Assembly (NCBI RefSeq): GCF_036880985.1
Contig: NZ_JBAJNO010000009.1
Coordinates: 2,640,501 to 2,704,500, forward strand
DNA from: Limibacter armeniacum
GTDB taxonomy: Bacteria > Bacteroidota > Bacteroidia > Cytophagales > Flammeovirgaceae
Direction: 5' to 3'
DNA: 64,000 nt
Part shown: positions 16,859-25,319 of the stretch, piece by piece
Position numbering within the stretch: position 1 is the stretch's first letter
Layout of the letters: each line of letters opens with the position of its first letter
Notes under the pieces: generated by a model
The model's input: the letters and a program-made list of their open reading frames with translations, nothing else
Told to the model about the DNA's origin: nothing
Database searches by the model: none
Translations under genes and position numbers: made by a program

Positions 16859-16888
16859 AAGTGTGAATTGTTGAAAACCTTAAAATAC

Positions 16889-18703
16889 ATGATCCCTAAA
16901 AAATTGGTACTTCTGCTGTCTGTAATACTTCTGATAAGTAGTGGATATGCAATTGCTCAAAACCAGCAAATCGATTTGGCAAACGAGTATTATCAAAATG
17001 GAGAATTTGATAAAGCACTCGAACTATATAACAACATCGCAAAGAGAAAGTCAGATATTGGGTATATCCATAAAAATTATCTCGATGCTATGTTGCGCAC
17101 AGAACAGTACAAGGAGGCTAAGAAGTATCTGAAAAAGATGACGAAGTCTGATCCGGAAAATGCAATGTATAATATAGACTACAGTCGGTTACTTATGCAG
17201 ATGCAGGATAGTTCAGATGCAAAATCTGTCATGGATGATTATATAGGGAAAATAAAACATGATAATGCACAACTGAGGTACGCTGCTTTGTATATGATTG
17301 ACTATGGTATGTATGAATATGCAGAGAAGTGCTATCTGTATGGTGAGAAAAATAATCAGGAAGACTTTTATTACGAGTTGGCGGATCTATACGCATTGTG
17401 GGGGAAAAAGGAGCTAATGATTGAGAAATACCTTGAATTGTTAAGCAATGTGGATAACCAGCTTGAATATGTTGAGATAGGACTACAGGAAAGGCTTCAA
17501 AAGGATGAAGAGTTTGATCTCCTTGAAAAGACATTGCTGAAGTACATTCAGAAGAATCCAGACAAAATTGTTTATAACGAGTTGATGCTATGGTATTATC
17601 TGCAAAGACAAGAGTTCTACAAGGCATTTTTTCAGGCAAAGGCCATTGATAAACGAAAAAAACTGGATGGATTCAAGGTATTTGAGATTGGTAGAATAGC
17701 TATCAACAACAATGACTATGAAGCTTCTATCAAGATATTTGAATACTTGGTGGACAAGTACAAAGGGGGACCTGTTTATGCTGTTTCCAAGAAGATGTTG
17801 ATAAGGTCAAAGGAATTGTTGGTAAAGAACACTTTTCCTGTAGATAAAGATAAGATACAGTCATTGGTTTATGACTATCAACAAATCATTGATGAAATAG
17901 GGATAAAGAGTACTACAGCGGATGCTGTTCGGAATATGGCATTGCTGCAAGCATTTTATTTGAACCAACGTGATTCAGCAGTATCAATTCTTCAGGATTT
18001 GATTGAGATAAGAAGTATTCCTAAACAAGTAATAGCACAAGCCAAACTAGATTTAGGAGATATTTATTTGCTTAAAGGAGAACCTTGGGAAGCTACACTA
18101 CTTTATTCACAAGTAGAGAAGTCAGAAAAGGAAACAAACCTAGGACATGAAGCCAAACTTAAGAATGCGAAACTCTCTTACTATACTGGCAAATTTCAGT
18201 TAGCAAAAGACCATTTGGATATCTTGAAGTTGGCTACTTCCAGGGAAATATCGAATGATGCCATGAAGTTATCTATTCTGATTGATGACAACCTTAATCT
18301 TGATACTACCGAAGTCGCCATGAAAGAATATGCGGATATCGATCTCTTAGTATTTCAGGGAAGGTATGAGGAAGCCATTGGTCGATATGATAAAATGTTG
18401 ATAGAGTACAAAGGACATAGCTTGACTGATGAGATTTTGTGGGAGAAGGCGAATATGTTGATCAAGCTTGGAGAGTTTAAAGAGGCATCTAAATCATTGG
18501 AGCAAATTGTTGAATTCTATCAGTATGATATATGGGCTGATGATGCCAATTTCTTGTTAGGTGATTTGTATGAAAATTATCTGGATGATAAGGAGAAAGC
18601 AATGGAGTACTACAAGAACCAAATGATTAAATTTAAGGGAAGTAGTTATGGAGTAGAAGCTCGGAAACGTTTTCGAGCTTTAAGAGGAGATGATATCAAC
18701 TAA
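16889..18703 (+). CDS. TPR repeat protein, exported
   Basis: A protein of about 604 residues with an N-terminal signal peptide (hydrophobic core VLLLSVILLISSGYAIA), then many degenerate tetratricopeptide repeats. One clear copy is ANEYYQNGEFDKALELYNNI near the N-terminus; others with A-x-x-Y-E-x-A patterns lie up to the C-terminal GDLYENYLDDKEKAMEYY. It is probably a periplasmic scaffold. ATG 16889 is preferred to the in-frame TTG at 16868, which would add seven residues. It is the first gene to the right of the putative origin. The partner is unknown. Confidence 0.85.
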   Translation: MIPKKLVLLLSVILLISSGYAIAQNQQIDLANEYYQNGEFDKALELYNNIAKRKSDIGYIHKNYLDAMLRTEQYKEAKKYLKKMTKSDPENAMYNIDYSRLLMQMQDSSDAKSVMDDYIGKIKHDNAQLRYAALYMIDYGMYEYAEKCYLYGEKNNQEDFYYELADLYALWGKKELMIEKYLELLSNVDNQLEYVEIGLQERLQKDEEFDLLEKTLLKYIQKNPDKIVYNELMLWYYLQRQEFYKAFFQAKAIDKRKKLDGFKVFEIGRIAINNNDYEASIKIFEYLVDKYKGGPVYAVSKKMLIRSKELLVKNTFPVDKDKIQSLVYDYQQIIDEIGIKSTTADAVRNMALLQAFYLNQRDSAVSILQDLIEIRSIPKQVIAQAKLDLGDIYLLKGEPWEATLLYSQVEKSEKETNLGHEAKLKNAKLSYYTGKFQLAKDHLDILKLATSREISNDAMKLSILIDDNLNLDTTEVAMKEYADIDLLVFQGRYEEAIGRYDKMLIEYKGHSLTDEILWEKANMLIKLGEFKEASKSLEQIVEFYQYDIWADDANFLLGDLYENYLDDKEKAMEYYKNQMIKFKGSSYGVEARKRFRALRGDDIN

Positions 18704-18709
18704 AAAACA

Positions 18710-18746
18710 AAAGGTGTTAGTAAATGGGCTTTACTAACACCTTTTT
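18710..18746 (+). terminator. Intrinsic terminator of the TPR gene
   Basis: A perfect 15-bp stem (18710-18724 and 18730-18744) with a 5-nt loop is followed by T residues. With A residues on the left it could also act on the converging methyltransferase gene. Confidence 0.88.
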
Positions 18747-18812
18747 TGGTAAAAGTTCAAAATCATTGATTGTTATATATGATAATTCAGATGGCTATTC
18801 ACAAAATGTGAA

Positions 18813-19550
18813 TTAAACTTTCTGTACAATAAAAATCATACGGTCAGATGTTTCTTTATCAAACTTATCAAGTGAATAACTGCCCAAAATGTGGATAACT
18901 TTTAAACCAGTTCCTTCAAAATACCTTTGGAAATCAGATCTTTTTAATGCTTTTACACTTTCAGTGAATAAATGCTGTTTTCCATCGGCTTGAAAAGAAA
19001 TATCCTTTTTTACGAAGCCGTTATCCACATATTTGTGAATATCAAACTTCATTTCATCCCTAAAAATCTCCTCTTTGATAGGCAAACTGTTAGTAACTTT
19101 ATAAGTATTGAAGTAATCAAGTACCAAATAGCCCCCATCTTTTAAACATTCAGCGATAGCTTCGATGGCAAACATATCTTCATGGTCAGTCTTGAAGTAA
19201 CCAAAACTGGTAAACATGTTCAGTACAAAGTCGAAGTAATGATGTTTGTATGGGATACGCATATCATGACGGCTGAAATGGAGCCGGTCATTTTCGAACT
19301 GTTTGGCATAATTGATACTCTCTTCAGATAGGTCAATACCTTCTACATCAAGCCCTTTATGGTTTAAGTAGATAGAGTGCCTTCCTTTTCCGCAAGCCAA
19401 GTCTAATAGTTTGTGTTCTGGGGATATGCCCAAAAATGCAATGAGATTATCGATAAACAACTGAGCTTCAGTGTAATCTCTGTTTTTGTAAAGAATATGG
19501 TAGTAGGGAGTATTGAACCACTCATCAAACCATTCTTTCTGACTCGCCAT
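18813..19550 (-). CDS. Class I SAM-dependent methyltransferase
   Basis: A 245-residue cytosolic methyltransferase. Motif I is LLDLACGKGRHS (Asp50, Gly54, Gly56), and the acidic loop GIDLS binds the ribose of SAM. The N-terminal WFDEWFNTPYYHILYKNRD is a known signature of a Bacteroidota methyltransferase subfamily of unknown substrate. The start MASQKEW at 19550 is preferred over an upstream ATG at 19592 that adds an unlikely tail. It is divergent from metG. Confidence 0.88.
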   Translation of the reverse strand: MASQKEWFDEWFNTPYYHILYKNRDYTEAQLFIDNLIAFLGISPEHKLLDLACGKGRHSIYLNHKGLDVEGIDLSEESINYAKQFENDRLHFSRHDMRIPYKHHYFDFVLNMFTSFGYFKTDHEDMFAIEAIAECLKDGGYLVLDYFNTYKVTNSLPIKEEIFRDEMKFDIHKYVDNGFVKKDISFQADGKQHLFTESVKALKRSDFQRYFEGTGLKVIHILGSYSLDKFDKETSDRMIFIVQKV

Positions 19551-19660
19551 TATTTTTAATTTTAAAACCAAGCATCTGTTTACCGAACACAAATGAGACG
19601 GGAAACATGCCGTAATTCACAACTTTTCACTTTCGGGTATGAGATTAACCGAATTTTCTG

Positions 19661-19668
19661 CAAAGTTA
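19661..19668 (-). promoter_or_regulatory. -7 element for the methyltransferase gene
   Basis: The minus strand reads TAACTTTG, matching TANNTTTG. A GTTG lies 21 bp upstream and may serve as a weak -33 element. Start of transcription would be near 19654, about 100 nt before the start codon. Confidence 0.45.
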
Positions 19669-19674
19669 TTCACT

Positions 19675-19697
19675 ATTGGTTAAGCAGTTCAACCAAT
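19675..19697. repeat. Inverted repeat in the methyltransferase/metG divergent region
   Basis: ATTGGTT (19675-19681) and AACCAAT (19691-19697) form a 7-bp inverted repeat with a 9-nt spacer. It overlaps the presumed -33 region of the methyltransferase promoter and could be an operator. Confidence 0.35.
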
Positions 19698-19810
19698 TAT
19701 GTCATTTATTGTTGATAATATCCCTGCAAGAAGCAAATAGTTTCTTAATTTTACGGCTTGAGCGAAAGCGCTGACAACTTGAATACAAAGAGCTTAATAC
19801 GAAAATCACA

Positions 19811-21877
19811 ATGTCAGATAATAAATATAAAAGACATACGGTCACTGCAGCACTTCCATATGCTAATGGCCCATTGCATATTGGACATATAGCTGGATGT
19901 TACCTTCCTGCAGATATATACGTTAGGTCATTAAGACAAAGGGGTAAAGATGTAGCTTTTATCTGTGGTAGTGATGAGCACGGAGCTGCTATCACCATTA
20001 AAGCACAGAAAGAAGGTGTTACACCTAAAGATATCATAGACAAATATCATGGCATCAACAAAGAAGCTTTTGAGCGTTTCGGAATTGCCTTTGATATTTA
20101 TGATAGAACATCCTCTCAAACACACTGTGAAACGGCTCAGGAGTTTTTCACAACACTGAATGATAAAGGTTACTTTACAATTCAGGAATCTGAGCAGTAC
20201 TATGATGAAAAGGCGAACCAGTTTTTGGCTGACCGTTACATTGTAGGTACATGTCCTAAATGTGGCAATGATAGTGCATACGGCGATCAGTGTGAGAAGT
20301 GTGGTACTTCATTGAGCCCAACTGACCTCATTGAACCTAAGTCTTCTATTACTGGCGAAAAACCTGTTCTTAAAAAGACCAAGCATTGGTACCTACCAAT
20401 GAATGATCATGAGGAATGGATCAAAGAATGGATTGTAGATGGAAAACTCGAAGGAGAACAACACCACGATCCAAAAGAATGGAAAACACACGTATTGGGG
20501 CAATGTAAATCTTGGATTGACCAAGGGCTACAGCCTCGTGCTATGACGAGAGACCTTGATTGGGGTGTACCTGTTCCTGTAGAGGGTGGAGAAGGTAAAG
20601 TACTTTATGTATGGTTGGATGCTCCAATTGGTTATATCTCAGCAACTAAGGATTGGGCTGCTGCAAATGGTAAAGATTGGAAAGACTATTGGCAGAAAGA
20701 AGATACAAAACTGGTGCACTTTATTGGTAAGGACAATATCGTATTCCACTGTATCATTTTCCCTATCATACTTAAAGCACATGGCAATTATGTATTGCCT
20801 AATAATGTTCCTGCAAATGAGTTCCTGAACTTGGAAGGTGCAAAACTTTCAACATCAAGAAACTGGGCTGTATGGTTGCATGAATATCTGGATGAATTCC
20901 CAGGAAAAGAGGATGTACTAAGATATGTGTTGACATCGATCGCTCCAGAGAACAAGGACTCTGAGTTTACTTGGAAGGGCTTCCAGGAAAGAAACAATAA
21001 CGAGCTGGTAGCCACCTTGGGTAATTTTGTAAATAGGGCATTGGTATTGACTAATAAGTACTATGACGGTACTGTACCGGCACGAGGTGAGTTGTCTGAT
21101 TATGACAAAGAGGTGCTGGAAGCAATGAGTACTTTCCCTGCCAAGATTGAAAAACTTATAGAGTCTTACAGCTTTAAGGAAGCTCAGATTGAAATGATGA
21201 ACCTTGCTAGACTTGGAAACAAGTACTTGGCAGATACTGAGCCTTGGAAATTGGTAAAGACTGATCCTGCAAGAGTAGAAACCATCATGAATATTGCTAT
21301 TCAGATTACAGCCAATCTTGCAGTAGTGATGTATCCATTGTTGCCAAACACTGCTGAAAAAATTCAGCAAATGCTGAAAATGGATGTATTGGATTGGGGC
21401 CTATCTGGAGATGCAGACTTGATCAAAACAGGACATACAATCGGAAAAGCTGAATTGTTGTTCGAAAAGATTGAGGATGCTGTAATTGATGCTCAAATCG
21501 AAAAGCTTGAACAAACAAAACTGAGTCAACAAGCTGTAGAGCCACAAAAGGACGAAACATCTTTTGATGACTTTATGAAGATGGATATCCGTATCGGAAC
21601 CATCCTTGCAGCAGAGAAAGTGAAAAAAGCAAAGAAGCTGCTTCAACTGACTGTTGATACAGGTATTGATAAGAGAACGATTGTAAGTGGTATTGCTGAG
21701 CACTTCTCACCTGAGGAGATCATTGGTAAGCAAGTTAGTGTTCTAGTTAACTTAGCCCCTAGAAAGATTAGAGGAATCGAATCTGAAGGAATGATCCTGA
21801 TGGCAGAAGATAAAGACGGTTCACTGTCATTTATTTCGCCAACAAAACAGGTAACAGAAGGAAGTACAGTAAGGTAA
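19811..21877 (+). CDS. metG: Methionine--tRNA ligase
   Basis: MetRS charges initiator and elongator tRNA-Met. The 688-residue protein shows the class I HIGH motif at His23-His26 (PLHIGH), a zinc-binding knuckle with Cys148, Cys151, Cys161 and Cys164, and the KMSKS variant KLSTS at residues 345-349. The C-terminal ~110 residues form an EMAP-II-like tRNA-binding domain ([14 protein letters not shown]). A typical terminator follows. Confidence 0.98.
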   Translation: MSDNKYKRHTVTAALPYANGPLHIGHIAGCYLPADIYVRSLRQRGKDVAFICGSDEHGAAITIKAQKEGVTPKDIIDKYHGINKEAFERFGIAFDIYDRTSSQTHCETAQEFFTTLNDKGYFTIQESEQYYDEKANQFLADRYIVGTCPKCGNDSAYGDQCEKCGTSLSPTDLIEPKSSITGEKPVLKKTKHWYLPMNDHEEWIKEWIVDGKLEGEQHHDPKEWKTHVLGQCKSWIDQGLQPRAMTRDLDWGVPVPVEGGEGKVLYVWLDAPIGYISATKDWAAANGKDWKDYWQKEDTKLVHFIGKDNIVFHCIIFPIILKAHGNYVLPNNVPANEFLNLEGAKLSTSRNWAVWLHEYLDEFPGKEDVLRYVLTSIAPENKDSEFTWKGFQERNNNELVATLGNFVNRALVLTNKYYDGTVPARGELSDYDKEVLEAMSTFPAKIEKLIESYSFKEAQIEMMNLARLGNKYLADTEPWKLVKTDPARVETIMNIAIQITANLAVVMYPLLPNTAEKIQQMLKMDVLDWGLSGDADLIKTGHTIGKAELLFEKIEDAVIDAQIEKLEQTKLSQQAVEPQKDETSFDDFMKMDIRIGTILAAEKVKKAKKLLQLTVDTGIDKRTIVSGIAEHFSPEEIIGKQVSVLVNLAPRKIRGIESEGMILMAEDKDGSLSFISPTKQVTEGSTVR

Positions 21878-21908
21878 CCTGCTAAGATTACAGGAACTTA
21901 TATAAATT

Positions 21909-21938
21909 AGCAGTATCAGAAATGGTACTGCTTTTTTT
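21909..21938 (+). terminator. Intrinsic terminator of metG
   Basis: AGCAGTA (21909-21915) pairs with TACTGCT (21926-21932), followed by seven T. Confidence 0.75.
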
Positions 21939-22016
21939 GTATTATATGATTAGTGAATCATCCAAACAACATTCCTGTATTTGGAAAGTATTATATATAA
22001 ACAACAAACATAAGTC

Positions 22017-22211
22017 ATGGATAAAAGAAAACTATCGCTCAATATAAGCTTGATTTTTTTTCTGGTAGGTATCGTCTTTTTGGTATTAGGCATCTATAAC
22101 TATGCTGACAAGGGTTTGGATAAAGAAGCTTTTCTTATCTCAGCCTTATCATTTGTTTTGGCCGCATTCAGATATGCTAAATACCGTAAAGAACAGAAAA
22201 AGAACCAATAA
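22017..22211 (+). CDS. Small membrane protein, 64 aa
   Basis: Unrecognised. Two hydrophobic segments are seen, residues 9-27 (SLIFFLVGIVFLVLGI) and about 36-50 (EAFLISALSFVLAAF), separated by a short charged loop. The C-terminus is very basic (KYRKEQKKNQ), so it should stay in the cytoplasm. It is 37 bp upstream of the Wzi-like gene in the same direction. Size and composition fit a real small inner-membrane protein, but a chance ORF cannot be excluded. Confidence 0.6.
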   Translation: MDKRKLSLNISLIFFLVGIVFLVLGIYNYADKGLDKEAFLISALSFVLAAFRYAKYRKEQKKNQ

Positions 22212-22248
22212 CATATTTCGCAATTTTTTTATTTCTAAAACCAATTAA

Positions 22249-23943
22249 ATGAAAAGATTCTTTTCACTTATCATAGGAATAGCGTTATGTGGCTACTCTT
22301 ATGGACAGAGCGATCTGGTACCTTACAACAAGGATTATTATAACCTACTGGATCGTTATGAGATAAAACAAAAGACGTTTTCACAGTCTTTTCACAGTAT
22401 TAGCAAACCCTACTCAAGAGCTGACATTGCAACTTTTATCGAGCAGTACCAAGAGGCTGGGCATACACTTTCAATGGCAGATAAGTTCAACTTAGATTAT
22501 TTGAAGGCAGATAACTGGCAATGGATATCGGATAGTACTGTAGCAGATGCTGAAAAACCTTTCCTCACTTATTTTTATAAGAAAAAAACAGACCTGTACC
22601 ATGTAAAGACCAAAAATTTGGTGCTTCGTGCAAATCCTGTTTTGTATACCATGATTGGTTCGGATAAGGAATCTGACAGTTTCACTTTTTATAATACAAG
22701 AGGTGTAACAGTACAAGGCTCACTGGATAATAAGATTGGGTTTTACTTTTATGCTGCTGACAACCTGATGAGGTTTCCTGCTTATGTGGAACGTGATATT
22801 CAGAAACAAGGAGCAATTGCAGGAGAAGGAAGATGGTTGCCTAGTGGAGATGGCAATGACCAAAGGGAATATTTTACAGGAAGGGGATACATCACCTTTG
22901 CTGTCAGTGAAAGTATCAATGCTCAATTCGGGTACGACAAAAATTTTATAGGGGATGGTTACCGCTCCATGATTTTGTCAGATAATAGTAATGATTACCT
23001 TTTCCTTAAACTGAATACAAAAGTCTGGAAACTGAACTATACCAACATCTTTGCACAGATGATGGCAGATAATGATAAAGGAGATGGACAAGTATTACCT
23101 AAAAAGTATTTGGCCTTTCATCATTTGAGTGCCAACATACTGAAGAACCTGAATATCGGTTTTTATGAGTCTGTTATGTATGCAAGAGAAGGTGGAGGTA
23201 TCGAATTGGCATATATGAACCCTATCATGTTTTATAGATCCTTGGAGCATGATTTAGGAGATGGTGACAGTGTAATTCTAGGAGCTGACTTGAAATGGAA
23301 CATATTTAACTGTTTACAGTTATACGGTCAGTTAGCTATTGATGATATTCAGTTTAAAGAATTGTTCAAAGGGTCTGGTTGGTATGCTAACAAGTTTGCA
23401 ATACAAATGGGCGGAAAGTATATAGATGCTTTCAAGGTTAGTAACCTTGATCTGCAAGGTGAGATTAATATTGTAAAACCCTATATGTATTCACATTTCC
23501 AGAACATCCAGAATTCAAGTAGCATAGCAGGAGGTTATCATCATTACCAGCAGCCATTGGCACATCCTTTAGGAGCCAACTTGAAAGAGTTTATTGGTAT
23601 GGTTAGATACCAACCTTCTAGCCTTCCCAAATTTAACTTTAGATTAAAAGGGATCTATGTTGAGCAAGGCTTAAGCACTGAGACAGAAAACTGGGGAGAT
23701 GATATCTTCCGTGACTATACAACAAGAGTACAGGAATACGGAAACAAAACAGGACAAGGAGTAGCTTCCAAAACACTGATGGCTGAAGCTAATGTATCAT
23801 ACCAGTTCTTCCATAACTTCTTTGTAGACCTTCAGTATATTTATAGAAAACAGTCAATTGAAGAGATGGCAACTCCTTACAATACAAGCTACACCAACTT
23901 GGCCATCCGTTGGAATGTAGGACAAAAGTTAAATGAGTTTTAA
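22249..23943 (+). CDS. Outer-membrane barrel of the Wzi/RemB type
   Basis: A 564-residue protein with signal peptide (FSLIIGIALCGYSYG) and a large region of alternating polar/hydrophobic strands with many aromatic residues, consistent with an outer-membrane beta-barrel. Overall layout resembles the capsule-assembly protein Wzi family, to which gliding protein RemB of Flavobacterium also belongs. Wzi is a lectin-like barrel that attaches capsule to the surface; RemB takes part in gliding. Which applies here is open, although the window also contains capsule-type genes. No TonB plug domain was seen. Confidence 0.75.
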   Translation: MKRFFSLIIGIALCGYSYGQSDLVPYNKDYYNLLDRYEIKQKTFSQSFHSISKPYSRADIATFIEQYQEAGHTLSMADKFNLDYLKADNWQWISDSTVADAEKPFLTYFYKKKTDLYHVKTKNLVLRANPVLYTMIGSDKESDSFTFYNTRGVTVQGSLDNKIGFYFYAADNLMRFPAYVERDIQKQGAIAGEGRWLPSGDGNDQREYFTGRGYITFAVSESINAQFGYDKNFIGDGYRSMILSDNSNDYLFLKLNTKVWKLNYTNIFAQMMADNDKGDGQVLPKKYLAFHHLSANILKNLNIGFYESVMYAREGGGIELAYMNPIMFYRSLEHDLGDGDSVILGADLKWNIFNCLQLYGQLAIDDIQFKELFKGSGWYANKFAIQMGGKYIDAFKVSNLDLQGEINIVKPYMYSHFQNIQNSSSIAGGYHHYQQPLAHPLGANLKEFIGMVRYQPSSLPKFNFRLKGIYVEQGLSTETENWGDDIFRDYTTRVQEYGNKTGQGVASKTLMAEANVSYQFFHNFFVDLQYIYRKQSIEEMATPYNTSYTNLAIRWNVGQKLNEF

Positions 23944-24001
23944 TAGCACAAATACTGACCTTACATATACACAGACTACATAAAACACATAAACTGAACA
24001 C

Positions 24002-24844
24002 ATGAAAACCATCAACCCTAAAGATGTAAGTACAGGAGCTTTTCACCGCAATATGTTAGGGGCTGTAGCGCCAAGACCTATTGCATTTGCTAGTACCATT
24101 GACAAAGATGGTAATGTAAACCTGAGTCCATTTAGCTTCTTCAATGCGTTTAGTGCTAATCCTCCAGTAATGGTATTTTCACCAGCAAGGAGGGTTAGGG
24201 ATAATACTACTAAACATACATTGGAAAATGTACTGGAAGTACCTGAAGTGGTTATCAATATTGTTACTTACAATATGGTAGAGCAGATGTCACTTTCTAG
24301 TACAGAATACCCAAAAGGGATCAATGAGTTTCTAAAGTCAGGTTTTACTGAATTACCATCAGAGACGATTAAGCCTCCTAGAGTAGCAGAATCACCTGCC
24401 CAATTTGAGTGTAAAGTAATTGATATAATTCAATTGGGTAATGAAGGCGGTGCTGGAAACTTGATTGTATGTGAAGTACAAAGAGCGCATTTTAGTGAGG
24501 ACATTCTTGATGAGAGTGGAATTGTAGATACACTCAAGTTAGATCCTGTTGGAAGGATGGGAGGTAATTGGTATGTAAGAGCTAATGGAGATGCTTTATT
24601 TGAAGTAGAAAAACCTCTTACTACATTAGGAATAGGTATAGATAAGTTACCTCAAGAAATAAAGGAAAGCCCGATACTGACAGGAAACAATCTTGGAAAG
24701 CTAGCAAATGTGGAAAAGATACCAACATTAGAAGAATTGGAGCAGGTACAGAGTTTTACAGTATCTGGACACCCACATGATTTAGCTAGAACATTGCTCG
24801 ATGGAGATAAAATAATGGAAGCTTGGAAGGTATTATTGACGTAG
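24002..24844 (+). CDS. Flavin reductase-like, FMN-binding split-barrel protein
   Basis: A 280-residue cytosolic protein with the flavin reductase-like domain in its N-terminal ~200 residues; APRPIAFASTIDKDGNVNLSPFSFFNAFSANPP-type features (residues about 20-55) are diagnostic and bind FMN. Members are NAD(P)H:flavin oxidoreductases or related proteins. The reductant and partner cannot be inferred. It is 58 bp after the Wzi-like gene and ends at a strong terminator. Confidence 0.85.
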   Translation: MKTINPKDVSTGAFHRNMLGAVAPRPIAFASTIDKDGNVNLSPFSFFNAFSANPPVMVFSPARRVRDNTTKHTLENVLEVPEVVINIVTYNMVEQMSLSSTEYPKGINEFLKSGFTELPSETIKPPRVAESPAQFECKVIDIIQLGNEGGAGNLIVCEVQRAHFSEDILDESGIVDTLKLDPVGRMGGNWYVRANGDALFEVEKPLTTLGIGIDKLPQEIKESPILTGNNLGKLANVEKIPTLEELEQVQSFTVSGHPHDLARTLLDGDKIMEAWKVLLT

Positions 24845-24871
24845 AAGAGAACGTTTTTATACCAAAAAGAG

Positions 24872-24911
24872 AACCCCATAAGTTGTCAAAGACTTTATGG
24901 GGTTGTTTTTT
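24872..24911 (+). terminator. Intrinsic terminator of the flavin reductase gene
   Basis: AACCCCATAA (24872-24881) pairs with TTATGGGGTT (24895-24904), followed by a T run. Confidence 0.85.
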
Positions 24912-25249
24912 TATGTTGAACTCAAATGCTATTCACATCGTGTTTGAATTTTCTGTACACAAATATGTAACAGGTCAAGTTATAGGAATATTGGTAGTTA
25001 TTAAGTTGAGTAGGGTACAAGAAAATTGGATTTAATCTTGAAAAGTATAACCAAAACATTTTCTTACATCACGAAGTTTCCAAGACAATCGTAACATAAT
25101 TGAAGAGATGATATATTTTACTCTCAATTATAGTAAGTTGCGAGTTAATTATTTGATTTTGATATGATTGAGAAGTTCGAGAACTATTGTTTTGGATAAC
25201 AATAGTAAATTTTGGTTGTTTTAAAACAGGTTCATTATTGGCAAAATGT

Positions 25250-25257
25250 TATATTTG
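25250..25257 (+). promoter_or_regulatory. -7 element for dxs
   Basis: TATATTTG matches TANNTTTG. No clear -33 TTTG at the usual spacing. Transcription would start near 25264, about 55 nt before the start codon. Confidence 0.4.
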
Positions 25258-25319
25258 CCTTTCTTTAACAGGTTGAAAAACTGCAAACAAAACTCGGATT
25301 ATAACTTTTTCTAACCAAT

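Larger units (their letters stand above)
15950..16860. other. oriC: Probable chromosomal replication origin (oriC)
   Basis: This ~900-bp AT-rich stretch has no credible gene. It is packed with DnaA-box-like nonamers. Plus-strand TTATCAACA-type sites start at 16079, 16107, 16146, 16220, 16500 and 16565. Minus-strand TGTTGATAA/TGTTGACAA-type sites start at 16061, 16194, 16350, 16614, 16683, 16699 and 16753. TTATCCACA-type sites are at 16492, 16774 (minus) and 16797. An array of trinucleotides and an AT-rich stretch close it on the right. The dense cluster, the neighbouring mnmG, and the parS pair 4.7 kb away together support oriC. No dnaA gene is in the window. Confidence 0.85.
24845..25319. 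other. 475-bp gene-free stretch upstream of dxs
   Basis: It holds the terminator at 24872-24911, a 9-bp inverted repeat (ACTATTGTT at 25183-25191, complement at 25198-25206) and a candidate -7 element at 25250-25257. A 70-codon ORF across the terminator was rejected. I saw no conserved riboswitch motif. Confidence 0.55.

Noticed and set aside
17229-17639. 136-codon minus-strand ORF inside the TPR gene
   Set aside because: Antisense shadow of a gene with clear signal peptide and repeats.
24823-25035. 70-codon plus-strand ORF after the flavin reductase gene
   Set aside because: It overlaps the end of the preceding gene and runs through its terminator hairpin; no recognisable domain.
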